Source: Candidatus Nitrosopumilus sp.
GTDB lineage: Archaea > Thermoproteota > Nitrososphaeria > Nitrososphaerales > Nitrosopumilaceae
Length of the DNA stretch: 23,840 nucleotides
Direction of reading: 5' to 3'
Assembly (NCBI GenBank): GCA_029864805.1
Contig: JAOTSS010000026.1
Coordinates: forward strand, 1-23,840
Shown here: piece by piece, positions 7,166 through 15,293 of the stretch
How the letters are laid out: each line of letters opens with the position of its first letter
How positions within the stretch are numbered: the stretch's first letter is position 1
Notes under the pieces: model-generated
The model's database searches: none
The model's input: only the letters and a program-made list of their open reading frames with translations
What the model was told of the DNA's origin: nothing
Made by a program: the position numbers and the translations under genes

Positions 7166-7548
7166 AACTTTTCAATTAAATCCCTTATGCTCTCAATCAT
7201 TTTCTTATCTTCTAATGCTTCGATAATTTTTAATCTCATATTTTTTACTCTGTCAATATCATTAGAGTATAAAGGAGCCATGGTTTCAATTTCTTTTTCA
7301 AAAAAATAATTTTCCAAATATTGGCTAAATTTTGATTGTAATGTTTTGAAATCATTCAAAGGAATTTTTTTTTGGTCAATATTGTTTGTTGCAACTTTAA
7401 TGAATCCGTTAATTTTTAGCATTTCTCTGTTAATATTATCAAGATCTCCAGGTTTATCCTGAATTCTTCTAAGAATATTGTAAGAATCAAGTGTTTGAGA
7501 AAGTATTTTTTTTAGATACTCATCATATGAAATCACAACTACCATCAT
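7162..7548 (-). CDS. Helical protein, unknown function
   Basis: A 128-residue, almost all-helical soluble protein. It starts with two Met codons (MMVVVISYDEYLKKIL), so the first or second ATG may be used. Further helices include LDSYNILRRIQDKPGDL, FKTLQSKFSQYLENYFFEKE and VKNMRLKIIEALEDKKMI. No Cys, no membrane segment and no catalytic motif are visible. The stop overlaps the ATG of a 35-residue Cys-rich protein by four bases, forming a two-gene unit. A structural or adaptor role with that microprotein is an inference from coupling alone. Confidence 0.7.
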   Translation of the reverse strand: MMVVVISYDEYLKKILSQTLDSYNILRRIQDKPGDLDNINREMLKINGFIKVATNNIDQKKIPLNDFKTLQSKFSQYLENYFFEKEIETMAPLYSNDIDRVKNMRLKIIEALEDKKMIESIRDLIEKL

Positions 7549-7678
7549 GATACATCTAATCTAAAGGTTAAGAAAAAATACCAAAATTAGATTAATTAAA
7601 GATATTTTAATTTTTAATGACTTTAATTTTTTTAAGATTCAAAAAACGACTCAACTTGTATGAAATTTACACATTTGC

Positions 7679-7687
7679 TTTAAATTA
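7679..7687 (+). promoter_or_regulatory. TATA-like box of threonine synthase
   Basis: TTTAAATTA is centred about 27 bases before the threonine synthase ATG at 7710, matching a leaderless archaeal promoter. The 161 bases between 7548 and 7710 hold no other open frame of note, only this promoter and that of the divergent 128-residue gene. Confidence 0.5.
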
Positions 7688-7709
7688 TCATTGATTATTT
7701 GTAATTACG

Positions 7710-9047
7710 ATGCAAGGTGATGCCTATCTCAAGTGTATTGACCCACAATGTAGTTTAAAATATTCGATTGAGAGTCCAAATGTACAATGTGAAAAAGGCC
7801 ACATGTTAGATGTAAAATACAAAAATAAACCATCAGTTAATCTAAAAGAAGTTTTTTACAAAAGACGAAATTCCGAAGGAAGTATTTTCAATGAAAGTGG
7901 AGTTTGGAGATTTCGTGAATTACTGAATTTTTGTCAGATTGATACTGAAAACATTGAAGAATGTTCAAAATATTTAGTATCACTTGATGGTGCAGAGGGA
8001 AGACAATCCAAACCATACCGTATGTCAAAAGCTGCAGAATTCATCAATATTTCAAATGACAATTTATGGTTACAGCCTGAAGGATATAATCCAAGTGGCT
8101 CATTCAAAGATAACGGAATGGCAACAGCTGTAACTCATGCAAAAATGATAGGGGCAAAAAAAATTGTTTGTGCATCAACTGGTAACACATCCGCATCAGC
8201 TGGAATGTTTGCAGCGAATGAGGGGATTAATTGTGACGTGTATATTCCTGCAGGACAAATAGCACCTGGAAAACTAAGTCAAGCATATCAATTTGGGGCT
8301 CAAATTGTAGAAGTGGATGGAAATTTCGATGATGCGTTAAAAGAATCTCTTGATGATGCAAAAAATCATGATGGTTATACGGTCAACTCCATCAACCCAT
8401 TTAGGATAGAAGGACAAAAAACAATTCCTTTTAGAGCATTAGAATATCTAAATTGGGCATCTCCAGATTGGATTATTTATCCAGGGGGGGCATTGGGAAA
8501 TACATCAAGTTGCGGTAAAGCATTAATGGAATTATATGAATGGGGATGGATTAAAAAAATTCCAAGAATCGCAGTAATTAATTCTGAAGGTGCAAGTACG
8601 TTATCTGATCTGTATAATGGGAAATTTGAAGGCGAAGAACTTAGATGGAATAAAGGAAATCCTAACACAGAATTAATTTCCAGATACTATGATCATTTAG
8701 ATAAAGAAGGATTAAAACCAAAAACTAAAGCAACTGCAATTCAAATTGGTAGACCTGCAAATATATTGAAAGGTTTACGTGCACTAGAATTTACAAATGG
8801 TGTTGTAACGACAGTTTCAGATTCTGAAATGTTGGATGGGATGTCAGTTGTAGGCCTTAATGGATTTGATTGTGAGATGGCATCAGGGGCATCAGTTGTA
8901 GGAATTAAGAAGTTAATCAGTGAAGATATCATAAAAAAAGATGACGTTGTCATCGGAATTCTCACAGGTAGACAAAAAGATGCAATGCTACCAGTAGATT
9001 ATCACAATAATCCTGAAAATAAATTTGCAATTCCACCAAAAAATTAG
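7710..9047 (+). CDS. thrC: Threonine synthase
   Basis: A 445-residue PLP enzyme that turns O-phospho-homoserine into threonine and phosphate. The PLP-binding lysine is Lys133 in NPSGSFKDNG (127-136). The Ser/Asn loop STGNTSASA and the phosphate-cup glycines (YPGGALGNTSS) follow as in fold type II enzymes. The N-terminus has a small zinc-ribbon-like module (Cys9, Cys14, Cys27, His31), which is common in archaeal and plant-like threonine synthases. Length is normal for the family. The gene is preceded by its own promoter and stands alone; no thrB or homoserine dehydrogenase is nearby. An alternative of another threonine synthase-like enzyme (for example cysteate synthase) is less likely, given the full set of motifs. 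Confidence 0.9.
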   Translation: MQGDAYLKCIDPQCSLKYSIESPNVQCEKGHMLDVKYKNKPSVNLKEVFYKRRNSEGSIFNESGVWRFRELLNFCQIDTENIEECSKYLVSLDGAEGRQSKPYRMSKAAEFINISNDNLWLQPEGYNPSGSFKDNGMATAVTHAKMIGAKKIVCASTGNTSASAGMFAANEGINCDVYIPAGQIAPGKLSQAYQFGAQIVEVDGNFDDALKESLDDAKNHDGYTVNSINPFRIEGQKTIPFRALEYLNWASPDWIIYPGGALGNTSSCGKALMELYEWGWIKKIPRIAVINSEGASTLSDLYNGKFEGEELRWNKGNPNTELISRYYDHLDKEGLKPKTKATAIQIGRPANILKGLRALEFTNGVVTTVSDSEMLDGMSVVGLNGFDCEMASGASVVGIKKLISEDIIKKDDVVIGILTGRQKDAMLPVDYHNNPENKFAIPPKN

Positions 9048-9197
9048 CCTCGTCTTTTAGGCACAGATTATTAAGAATGTATATAGTCATCTCAAGCCTT
9101 AAATCAATGTTTTAGCAAACAAGTACAACCAAAAGATGGTGCAAAAAAATTAAATGAACAATAGGCAAAGTTCTAAAAAAAATTCTGGGAGAACCCT

Positions 9198-10451
9198 ATG
9201 GTAGATTTGTGGATTGAGATTTCAACATTGGTTGTTCTTATCGGATTATCTGGATTTTTTAGCGGATTAGAAGTTGCTCTTGTAGGAATAAGGAAATCAA
9301 AAGTAATCCAACTATTTAATGAAGGAAAGAAAGGATCTAAAGCACTTCACAAATTAAAAATGAATCCAAGTTGGATGATGTCTAGTGTAAATCTTGGCAA
9401 TAATCTAGTAAATGTTGGAGCATCTGCACTTGCTACTAGTTTAGCAATTAGATTATTTGGTGATGATGGATTAGGAATTGCAGTCGGAATCATGACATTT
9501 TTGATTCTAGTATTTGGTGAAATCACACCAAAGACTTACTGTAATGCAAACTCTACTAAAATTGCATTAAAATACGCAACAGTGTTACTTGCATTTAGTT
9601 ATGTATTTTATCCAATTGTAAAATTCTTTGAAATAATTACTAGGGGAGTTGTAAAAATGACTGGAAGTAGCCATACACCCCCTCCGATTACAGAGGAGGA
9701 AATCAAAGGAGTGATTGATCAAGGATTGGAAGAAAAAGCAATTGAAAAAGACGAGATGGAGTTGGTTCACGGCGCTCTAAAATTTGATGATACGGTAATT
9801 CGTTCTGTAATGACTCCAAGAACAAAGATGTTTTCTTTAAATTCAAAAATGTTACTTTTTGAAGCACTGCCCCAGATTAATCAAAGCGGTCATTCAAGGA
9901 TTCCAATTTATGGGAGTTCAGGTGACGATATTGTTGGATTCATCCATGTTAGAGATGTTCTCAAAGAATTAGAGAGGGATAATAAAATGGTGAGTCTTGA
10001 ACAAATAGCAAGAAAACCCGTTTTTGCGTCTCAAGAAAAAATGGTTAGTGCATTATTAAAAGAAATGAAAGGAAGGAAAACCCACATGGCAATTGTGGTT
10101 GATGAGCATGGAGGTGTTGAAGGTCTTGTCACTCTGGAAGATTTACTTGAAGAAATAGTAGGTGAAATTGAAGATGAAACAGATTTAACAAGACAGGCAG
10201 GATATGAAAAAATTGATCAAAATACAATCATCACAAATGGAGACATTGAAATTGACACCATCAATGAGATTTTTAAAACTAAAGTTCCTGAAGGGGATGA
10301 TTATGCATCCCTTAATGGATTACTACATGAAAGACTGCAAGACATACCGCAAGAAGGAGATAAAGTGGAAATTGAAGACTTGCGAATAATCGTAGAAAAA
10401 GTTTTTAAAAACTTTCCTAAAAAAATTAGAATCGAGAAAATTAAAAATTAA
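9198..10451 (+). CDS. CNNM/CorC-type membrane protein (DUF21, CBS pair, CorC domain)
   Basis: A 417-residue integral membrane protein in the usual three-part order. Residues 1-150 form the DUF21 membrane domain with about four segments and the [15 protein letters not shown] and GEITPKTY (107-114) motifs. Residues 200-325 form a CBS pair with VMTPRTKM (204-211), HSRIPIY and [14 protein letters not shown] (302-315). Residues 335-417 form a CorC/HlyC domain with DYASLNGLL (368-376). Family members are linked to magnesium or cobalt efflux and sodium-dependent transport, with CBS domains sensing nucleotides; older annotation calls them hemolysins. The stop overlaps the convergent GAPDH stop by four bases. 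The upstream 150 bases contain CTTAAATCA near 9100, which would give a leader of about 70 bases. Confidence 0.9.
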   Translation: MVDLWIEISTLVVLIGLSGFFSGLEVALVGIRKSKVIQLFNEGKKGSKALHKLKMNPSWMMSSVNLGNNLVNVGASALATSLAIRLFGDDGLGIAVGIMTFLILVFGEITPKTYCNANSTKIALKYATVLLAFSYVFYPIVKFFEIITRGVVKMTGSSHTPPPITEEEIKGVIDQGLEEKAIEKDEMELVHGALKFDDTVIRSVMTPRTKMFSLNSKMLLFEALPQINQSGHSRIPIYGSSGDDIVGFIHVRDVLKELERDNKMVSLEQIARKPVFASQEKMVSALLKEMKGRKTHMAIVVDEHGGVEGLVTLEDLLEEIVGEIEDETDLTRQAGYEKIDQNTIITNGDIEIDTINEIFKTKVPEGDDYASLNGLLHERLQDIPQEGDKVEIEDLRIIVEKVFKNFPKKIRIEKIKN

Positions 10452-11500
10452 TCTTTTTTAGCAAAATGCTCTTGTAATTTTCGCTTTTTTTCATTCATAT
10501 GGAATATGGATTCTGTGTGGGCAAATGCTTCTTTGTAAGATTTTCCAAATAACATCGCTTGCATCAACATATGGTTTTCAGGAATTACAATTCCAGTCTG
10601 ATCATCAGAATACATCATTTGTACAGTATCACCAATGGATACAGTCATGTTTGCGTGGATGTGTATCATGTTAGTATCCGTAAAATTAAAGCCCATAGTT
10701 TGAGCATAATCTCTAACGTCTTTTGTTCCCTTTGCAGTCCATAGTGTAGCAACACCAAATTCATTTGCAAATATATCGTGAATTTCAGATGGTTTTGGTG
10801 CAGTGTTCTTGAATCGGATATCCATAATATGCAAGTGCATTTGTCTTGTAGGAACTTTAATTGCACGAACGTAGAGGGGTGCATCTTTTCCAAAATATAG
10901 TTTAACATCATCACCATGATGTGGTTTTTCAGTCATTTCTATGGTGTCTGAAAGTTTTTTTTCAGTTTGTTCAATGTCTGCCCAACGTCTTACCAGTGTT
11001 ACATCAAATCGAACTAATTGATCACCAAATTTATCGCGCAGAGGTTCAAGAATTCGTCCCATTCCAGTCACATTACAACTACCTTGCATAACATGATGTT
11101 TGCCTACTGCTTGATCATAATTAGATCTAGAATTAAACAGTAAATCCGAAACTGTTTCATCTCCAATTGTAGATTCTCCACCTTGATAAATTGCGGGGAT
11201 ATTTTTTGGCTCATAAAGATTTTTTTTATTTTTATACCCATGTCCACCAGGAGCTGCATCGATTACTAAATCACATTCATCTAGTGCAGATTCTAAGGTA
11301 CCAGTGATTTTAAAATTGGAGAAATCGCCCATCTTTTTTTCAGGAACATACACATCGAGACCTTTTGAAATTGCCTCTTCTACTTTAACATCAGGAGAAT
11401 ACTTTCCAATTCCAATGACTTGGATTTCTGGATCATCTTTTAAAAAAGAAACAATTCTACTGCCAATAGAGCCATATCCGTTGACAAAAACTTTCTTCAT
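10448..11500 (-). CDS. gap: Type II (archaeal) glyceraldehyde-3-phosphate dehydrogenase
   Basis: A 350-residue enzyme interconverting glyceraldehyde-3-phosphate and 1,3-bisphosphoglycerate with NAD(P). The N-terminal Rossmann motif is VNGYGSIGSRI (6-16). The catalytic Cys is Cys142 in HHVMQGSCNVTGMGRI, the archaeal form of the GAPDH active site, differing clearly from the bacterial SCTTN. QMHLHIMDIRF and the C-terminal region match the archaeal type II family, and length is normal to slightly long. In autotrophic ammonia oxidisers the enzyme is expected to work in the gluconeogenic direction. The minus-strand TATA-like TAAATAAA is centred about 26 bases upstream of the ATG. It is convergent with the CNNM/CorC gene, overlapping by four bases. 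Confidence 0.92.
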   Translation of the reverse strand: MKKVFVNGYGSIGSRIVSFLKDDPEIQVIGIGKYSPDVKVEEAISKGLDVYVPEKKMGDFSNFKITGTLESALDECDLVIDAAPGGHGYKNKKNLYEPKNIPAIYQGGESTIGDETVSDLLFNSRSNYDQAVGKHHVMQGSCNVTGMGRILEPLRDKFGDQLVRFDVTLVRRWADIEQTEKKLSDTIEMTEKPHHGDDVKLYFGKDAPLYVRAIKVPTRQMHLHIMDIRFKNTAPKPSEIHDIFANEFGVATLWTAKGTKDVRDYAQTMGFNFTDTNMIHIHANMTVSIGDTVQMMYSDDQTGIVIPENHMLMQAMLFGKSYKEAFAHTESIFHMNEKKRKLQEHFAKKD

Positions 11501-11637
11501 GATTTTGATATATTTGACCCATTTATTTAGGTTCTAACCCTTCATAGATCTCAATAATTTGAAGTATACCTAGTTGAGAAAATACCGTGCACATCTTAAA
11601 CAGGAAATTTACCATTTTAATACAGAAATTATAAAAT
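11501..11637. other. AT-rich intergenic region between GAPDH and micro-ORFs
   Basis: Apart from the GAPDH promoter on the minus strand (TAAATAAA near 11523-11530), this stretch contains no open frame, no RNA gene and no repeat that I can support. Together with the interrupted frame and micro-ORF that follow, it forms the longest stretch (about 340 bases) lacking a conventional gene in the window. Confidence 0.5.
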
Positions 11638-11754
11638 ATGAATATTGTGAAGAAGGATTTTGGAAAATATGCAAAATTTTAGTCAATTAAACGCTATAAG
11701 GATCACATTAATGATTTAAAAATAATCGAGTCTGGACAATTAGAAACTCTTTAA
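11638..11754 (+). pseudogene. Possible interrupted 38-codon micro-ORF (in-frame TAG)
   Basis: An ATG at 11638 opens a frame of 14 codons (MNIVKKDFGKYAKF), then a TAG at 11680. The same frame continues for 23 codons with protein-like composition (SIKRYKDHINDLKIIESGQL) and ends in TAA at 11752. Read through, it would be a basic helical protein of 38 residues. One changed base would restore it, so a recent pseudogene is the simplest view. A chance frame in AT-rich DNA cannot be excluded, and no TATA-like box sits at the expected distance. Confidence 0.25.
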
Positions 11755-11758
11755 ATTT
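11749..11758 (+). promoter_or_regulatory. TATA-like box of the 21-codon micro-ORF
   Basis: CTTTAAATTT is centred about 25 bases before ATG 11779, the same spacing seen for recognised genes in this window. It is too far (about 87 bases) from the ATG of the 80-residue gene at 11841 to be its leaderless promoter, so it argues that transcription starts at the micro-ORF. Confidence 0.45.
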
Positions 11759-11778
11759 TTGAATTTCTAATTTCAGAT

Positions 11779-11844
11779 ATGGGATTTTTATCAAATTTTA
11801 AAAAAATATTAATTCTACAAAAAGAGATAAAATCGCCCAGATGA
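11779..11844 (+). CDS. 21-residue leader-like micro-ORF, coupled to next gene
   Basis: An ATG-started frame of 21 codons encodes a basic, partly hydrophobic peptide (MGFLSNFKKILILQKEIKSP and a final Arg). Its TGA overlaps the ATG of the next gene by four bases (ATGA). A TATA-like box is centred about 25 bases before its ATG, so this, not the 80-residue gene, is probably the first frame translated from a leaderless transcript. It may be a true microprotein with an amphipathic helix or a leader whose translation delivers ribosomes to the downstream start. Very short frames can arise by chance, hence the moderate confidence. Confidence 0.45.
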   Translation: MGFLSNFKKILILQKEIKSPR

Positions 11845-12083
11845 ATGGCAAGCAACTCAAAGAATTATTAAAAAAATTCAAAGAAGAACGAGACAGAGTG
11901 GAAAAAGAGACAGGCAGTAGGCCACATATTGATCAAAGTACACAAATGTTTATGCAAAAAGTTCTGAACTCATGGATTAACGAAGGCAGGGACATTGATG
12001 AAGAAAAATTTTGGAGAGAAGTTGATCACAATAGGCAATTTACAAATCCTGTGACGTACTATGAAATTAATCGAGGAATTTAA
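11841..12083 (+). CDS. Small charged protein (80 aa), unknown function
   Basis: An 80-residue soluble protein. A basic/acidic N-terminal helix (LKELLKKFKEERDRVEKETG) leads into RPHIDQSTQMFMQKVLNSWI, and an aromatic C-terminal part contains FWREVDHNRQFTNPVTYYE. There is no Cys and no membrane segment. The ATG overlaps the stop of the 21-residue micro-ORF through ATGA, which suggests translational coupling. The codon pattern and composition look genuinely coding. No family recognised. The next 115 bases up to the DsbA-like gene contain AT-rich sequence and that gene's promoter only. Confidence 0.68.
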   Translation: MNGKQLKELLKKFKEERDRVEKETGSRPHIDQSTQMFMQKVLNSWINEGRDIDEEKFWREVDHNRQFTNPVTYYEINRGI

Positions 12084-12198
12084 AAAATATTAAAATTCAA
12101 TAATTATTTTAATGATCATATTAAAAAAATAAAAATGAATTTTCATGAATAATATATAATCACAAAAGACTAAATGTACTAAAAAAAATTACAAATCA

Positions 12199-12903
12199 TT
12201 GATACACGGTCCGTCTCTTGCAATAGGTGCGGGAATTGCATCAATTGTGATAATTATTGCATTTGTTGGATTTGAGAGTATTTCAAACCAATCAGAACTT
12301 GTAATAGAACCAGCACCAACAGTTCAACAAGTAGGGCCACCAAAGATTACAACAGAGACATTCTTAGCTAACGGTTCACCAGTTCTTGGAAAATCAGATG
12401 CCCCAATAACATTAATTGAATTTGGAGACTATCAGTGTCATTTTTGCAATGTTTTCTTTCATTCAACAGAAGAAGATATTTTAAAAAATTATGTTGAAAC
12501 AGGAAAAGTCAAAATGATTTTCAAAGATTACAACATAATTGGTCCTGATTCTATTAATGCCTCCCATGGAGCTCATTGTGCAAATGATCAGGGGTCATTT
12601 TGGGAATATCATGATATTTTGTATTCAAACTGGACTGGTGAGAATAATGGATGGGCATCATCAGAAAATCTAGGAAAATTTGCCCAAGAAATTGGGTTAG
12701 ACATGGATGTTTGGTCTGAATGTATGGTAAAGGCACTACACTCACATACAATCCTTGCAAGTAACAAAGATGCAAAAAATTTAGAATTAACAGGAACCCC
12801 GGCATTTTTTGTGATTGGACCGGATGGTAAGACAACGAAACTTTTTGGAGCACAGCCTTTTGAGACATTTAAGAAGATATTTGAAAATGAATTGGAAAAA
12901 TAA
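12199..12903 (+). CDS. Membrane-anchored DsbA-like thiol-disulfide oxidoreductase
   Basis: A 234-residue protein with one N-terminal membrane segment (LAIGAGIASIVIIIAFVGF, about 7-25), so the thioredoxin-fold domain is probably outside the cell. The active site is CHFC (80-83) in FGDYQCHFCNVFF, and the cis-proline loop is TGTPAF with Pro201. A second Cys pair (Cys127, Cys175) lies in the helical insert. This matches the DSBA family: forming or repairing disulfides in exported proteins, as proposed for the many such genes of ammonia-oxidising archaea. The start is TTG at 12199. Upstream in the frame there is no ATG or GTG before a stop at 12157. TATATAAT at 12153-12160 implies a leader of about 17 bases, so this gene is not leaderless. 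Confidence 0.88.
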   Translation: MIHGPSLAIGAGIASIVIIIAFVGFESISNQSELVIEPAPTVQQVGPPKITTETFLANGSPVLGKSDAPITLIEFGDYQCHFCNVFFHSTEEDILKNYVETGKVKMIFKDYNIIGPDSINASHGAHCANDQGSFWEYHDILYSNWTGENNGWASSENLGKFAQEIGLDMDVWSECMVKALHSHTILASNKDAKNLELTGTPAFFVIGPDGKTTKLFGAQPFETFKKIFENELEK

Positions 12904-12987
12904 GGAAATGCGATCAAATAATTATTGACTAGTCAGAAAAAAATATAAAAATTCCCTTCCCAGTTACATAGAATTAACCCCATATCC

Positions 12988-12994
12988 TTATTAA
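12988..12994 (+). promoter_or_regulatory. TATA-like box of HMG-CoA synthase
   Basis: TTATTAA, in the context CCTTATTAATG, is centred about 25 bases before ATG 13016. The same core, TTATTAATG, occurs before bioB at 19302-19310. A leaderless transcript is inferred. Confidence 0.5.
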
Positions 12995-13015
12995 TGAATT
13001 TCCGAGAGCAAGCTT

Positions 13016-14410
13016 ATGGCAGCTGGAATAGACGATATCGAAATATACATTCCACGATTGTATATTGATGCATCGGATTTTGCAATTAACAGGGGATTAG
13101 ATCCAGTAAAATTACAAAAAGGTTTAGGGGTTTCTCAAATGGCAATAGTTGATGCCAATCAAGACCCGGCATGTCTAGCGGCAAATGCATGTTTGCAAAT
13201 TATGCAAAAAAACAAACTATCACCAGAAGATATTGGAAGATTATACATTTCAACTGAATCAGCATTTGATGAATCAAAAGCAATGAATTCCTATGTAGTA
13301 GGAATGTTAGAGCAGGTTTATGGTCAAGGCGCATTTGAACATTGTGGAGGAGTAGAAACTAAATTTGCCTGTGTAAGTGGCTCTTATGCTCTTTATGACA
13401 ATACAAATTGGATTAGAGCAGGTGAAGCAGAAGGAAAACATGCACTTGTTGTAGTTTCAGATATTGCAAAGTATGACATGGGTTCTAGTGGAGAAATGAC
13501 ACAAGGGGCAGGAGCAGTGGTTATGCTTCTCAATGATAAACCAAGACTATTAGCATTTGATCCTAAAGTTACAGCCACATCAATTAAAGACGAATATGAC
13601 TTTTACAGGCCTTTTGGAAAAGAAACTCCTATTGTACATGGACAGTATTCTAATTTACTTTACATGATTCAAGTAAGAAAAGCACTTGAATCATACAAGA
13701 AAAAAGTAATTTCATCAGGACTAATCAAAATAAAGGCAGATGAAACAATTTTGGATCATATGGATTACATCAACATGCACTTACCATACAGCAATATGGG
13801 AAAGAAAGCACTGGCATATCTAGTTAGACATGAATGGCGACAACTTCCACGATGGAAAAAAATATTGCAAGACATAGAAATGGATGAACCAATACCTAAA
13901 GACCCACGTGGAACAATTGAATCTGTATTAGGTGATGAAGAATTTATGGCAAAAGATCATGAATTTACCAAACTATTTACTAGAACTCCCGAATATCAAG
14001 AAATTTATGAATCAAAGCTTGCAAGTTCGCTTGTTGCATCAACTATGATTGGTAATTTGTATACGGCATCATTATATCTTGGATTTAGAAGTAGTTTAGA
14101 ATTTGAATACAAAAAAGGAATTGATCTAGAAGGAAAAAGAATAGGATTTGGATCTTATGGTAGTGGAAGCAGTGCAATGGTATTCAGCGGAGTTGTACAG
14201 CCAGAATACGAAGAAATTGTGAATAAAATGGACCTAGAAGTAGAAATCGGCAATAGAAAAAGACTGACGTGGGAAGAATATGAAGAATTACATGAAAATA
14301 AACTATCACCAGACGAATCAATGGTTAATTCAAAGAAAGAATTTGTTTTAGTTGATGTACAAACTGGAAAAGAAAATAGAGGTGAAAGACGTTACGTCTA
14401 CAACGACTAA
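13016..14410 (+). CDS. HMG-CoA synthase, long (eukaryote/bacterium-like) form
   Basis: A 464-residue enzyme condensing acetyl-CoA with acetoacetyl-CoA to HMG-CoA, the entry to the mevalonate pathway for archaeal lipids. The catalytic Glu81 lies in STESAFDESKA, the nucleophile Cys119 in KFACVSGSYA, and the substrate His255 in INMHLPYSNMGKKAL. Spacings between them closely match the eukaryotic enzyme. SDIAKYDMG, GAGAVVML and EYDFYRPFGKETPIVHG also match the eukaryotic/bacterial form. Many archaea instead have a short (about 350 residue) synthase that works in a complex with thiolase and DUF35; this one is longer and stands alone with its own promoter. The C-terminal part has GKRIGFGSYGSGSSAMVFSG, the expected glycine-rich active-site loop. 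Confidence 0.9.
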   Translation: MAAGIDDIEIYIPRLYIDASDFAINRGLDPVKLQKGLGVSQMAIVDANQDPACLAANACLQIMQKNKLSPEDIGRLYISTESAFDESKAMNSYVVGMLEQVYGQGAFEHCGGVETKFACVSGSYALYDNTNWIRAGEAEGKHALVVVSDIAKYDMGSSGEMTQGAGAVVMLLNDKPRLLAFDPKVTATSIKDEYDFYRPFGKETPIVHGQYSNLLYMIQVRKALESYKKKVISSGLIKIKADETILDHMDYINMHLPYSNMGKKALAYLVRHEWRQLPRWKKILQDIEMDEPIPKDPRGTIESVLGDEEFMAKDHEFTKLFTRTPEYQEIYESKLASSLVASTMIGNLYTASLYLGFRSSLEFEYKKGIDLEGKRIGFGSYGSGSSAMVFSGVVQPEYEEIVNKMDLEVEIGNRKRLTWEEYEELHENKLSPDESMVNSKKEFVLVDVQTGKENRGERRYVYND

Positions 14411-14467
14411 TTAATCATATAATTAATTATAATTCGTAAATCAAATAACATAGATTTTGTTAATCAT

Positions 14468-14641
14468 TCATTGAAATTTTTTACCCGGGCATTTACGACA
14501 GTATGTAGCAAATAAATTTGCACTAGGATCATATTTTACATTAAAATCAAATTCATCAGTACAAAGCCTAATCCCATCTTTTGCGATGTGTATCATATTA
14601 TCTGCTAAAATAAAATAAGCCTCAGATTTTTTATCGGTCAT
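14468..14641 (-). CDS. Small hypothetical protein (57 aa) with CxxC
   Basis: A 57-codon minus-strand frame from ATG 14641 to TGA. The N-terminal half is helical (EAYFILADNMIHIAKDGI). It is followed by LCTDEFDFNVKYDPSANLF and a C-terminal YCRKCPGKKF with a CxxC pair (48-51), and Cys27 completes three Cys. It may bind a metal as a partial knuckle or pair with another protein. It is the last gene of a minus-strand run, 30 bases after the 58-residue gene. Composition and Cys pattern favour a real gene; function is unknown. Confidence 0.55.
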   Translation of the reverse strand: MTDKKSEAYFILADNMIHIAKDGIRLCTDEFDFNVKYDPSANLFATYCRKCPGKKFQ

Positions 14642-14671
14642 AATTTCTTATACATTAAAAGTTCCCATGAA

Positions 14672-14848
14672 TTAAGTCAGCAAATTTTTGTTCTTTTCCT
14701 CAGCAATTCCTTCAATTTTTCCTTTAATAAAAGCAAGATCATATGTTCTAAGCAAAACCTCTTCACCATCTTGCATATTTGTTTGTAGATGTTTTGCCAT
14801 GTTTTTAAGAATTTCTTCTTTAGAGGGAATTTTAGAAATGTCTGTCAT
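14672..14848 (-). CDS. Small helical hypothetical protein (58 aa)
   Basis: About 58 residues from ATG 14848. An in-frame TTG at 14866 is less likely, because minus-strand TATAATAC (about 14871-14878) is centred about 26 bases before the ATG and so fits a leaderless start there. The protein is soluble, charged and helical (ISKIPSKEEILKNMAKHL, EVLLRTYDLAFIKGKIEGIA). A plus-strand frame over the same bases is a shadow. No family is recognised. Confidence 0.6.
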   Translation of the reverse strand: MTDISKIPSKEEILKNMAKHLQTNMQDGEEVLLRTYDLAFIKGKIEGIAEEKNKNLLT

Positions 14849-14929
14849 TTTATTTTTCAATAACAACTATGTATTATAATCTAATCTTTGAACTATTCAG
14901 AATTCGTTTTGGATTTTAGTTTAATTTCA

Positions 14930-15247
14930 TCACCTAGCAGGTCTCTTAAAGCCCTGTTTTATGTTACAGTTGGATGCAGAAGAGTTTTCAAATTTTCTGT
15001 CAAGATGTTGCATTTTTGATGTTAAAGTATCCACAACCTCTTCAATTATGAAAACTTTCTTTGCAGTTGATTTGACTGGAGTCTCAGTGAAAATGATATT
15101 TGTTGCACGAATATGTTGAGAGATTTTGTTTAGATTTTTCTTTTTTGGTTTATGGACACCTGTAAATGTTTTTTGAGTCCATGTGATATTTCCTACATCA
15201 GATGAAGAAGATCTTTCGATGTTGTAATCCCCCAATGATTTGGCCAT
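14930..15247 (-). CDS. Basic hypothetical protein (105 aa)
   Basis: A 105-residue basic protein. The Ser/Asp/Thr-rich N-terminus (SLGDYNIERSSSSDVGNI) leads to a Lys-rich segment (HKPKKKNLNKISQHIRATN), then strands and a helix (VKSTAKKVFIIEEVVDTLTS), and it ends GFKRPAR. The high positive charge would suit nucleic acid binding, but no domain is recognised. It shares with the next gene upstream (15294-15938) an almost identical promoter core placed at exactly the same distance from the ATG, so the two may be controlled together. Confidence 0.68.
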   Translation of the reverse strand: MAKSLGDYNIERSSSSDVGNITWTQKTFTGVHKPKKKNLNKISQHIRATNIIFTETPVKSTAKKVFIIEEVVDTLTSKMQHLDRKFENSSASNCNIKQGFKRPAR

Positions 15248-15266
15248 ACATAATTCGTGTGTATTG

Positions 15267-15281
15267 CAAACTTAAGCGTAT
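15267..15281 (-). promoter_or_regulatory. Promoter core shared with the neighbouring gene (copy 1)
   Basis: On the minus strand this reads ATACGCTTAAGTTTG and starts 20 bases before the ATG at 15247. Its GCTTAAGTT core is centred about 26 bases upstream, where a TATA box of a leaderless transcript should be. A near-identical copy lies at 15958-15972 at the same distance from its gene; the two differ at two positions over these 15 bases. Confidence 0.5.
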
Positions 15282-15293
15282 TGAAAAACAGAC

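Noticed and set aside
12112..12140. Short palindromes such as ATGAATTTTCAT upstream of the DsbA-like gene
   Set aside because: In DNA this AT-rich such short palindromes are frequent, and this one is not at a promoter-defining position.
12554..12917. Two minus-strand frames of about 100 codons within the DsbA-like gene
   Set aside because: They are shadows: the plus strand carries the CxxC active site, membrane anchor and cis-proline loop.
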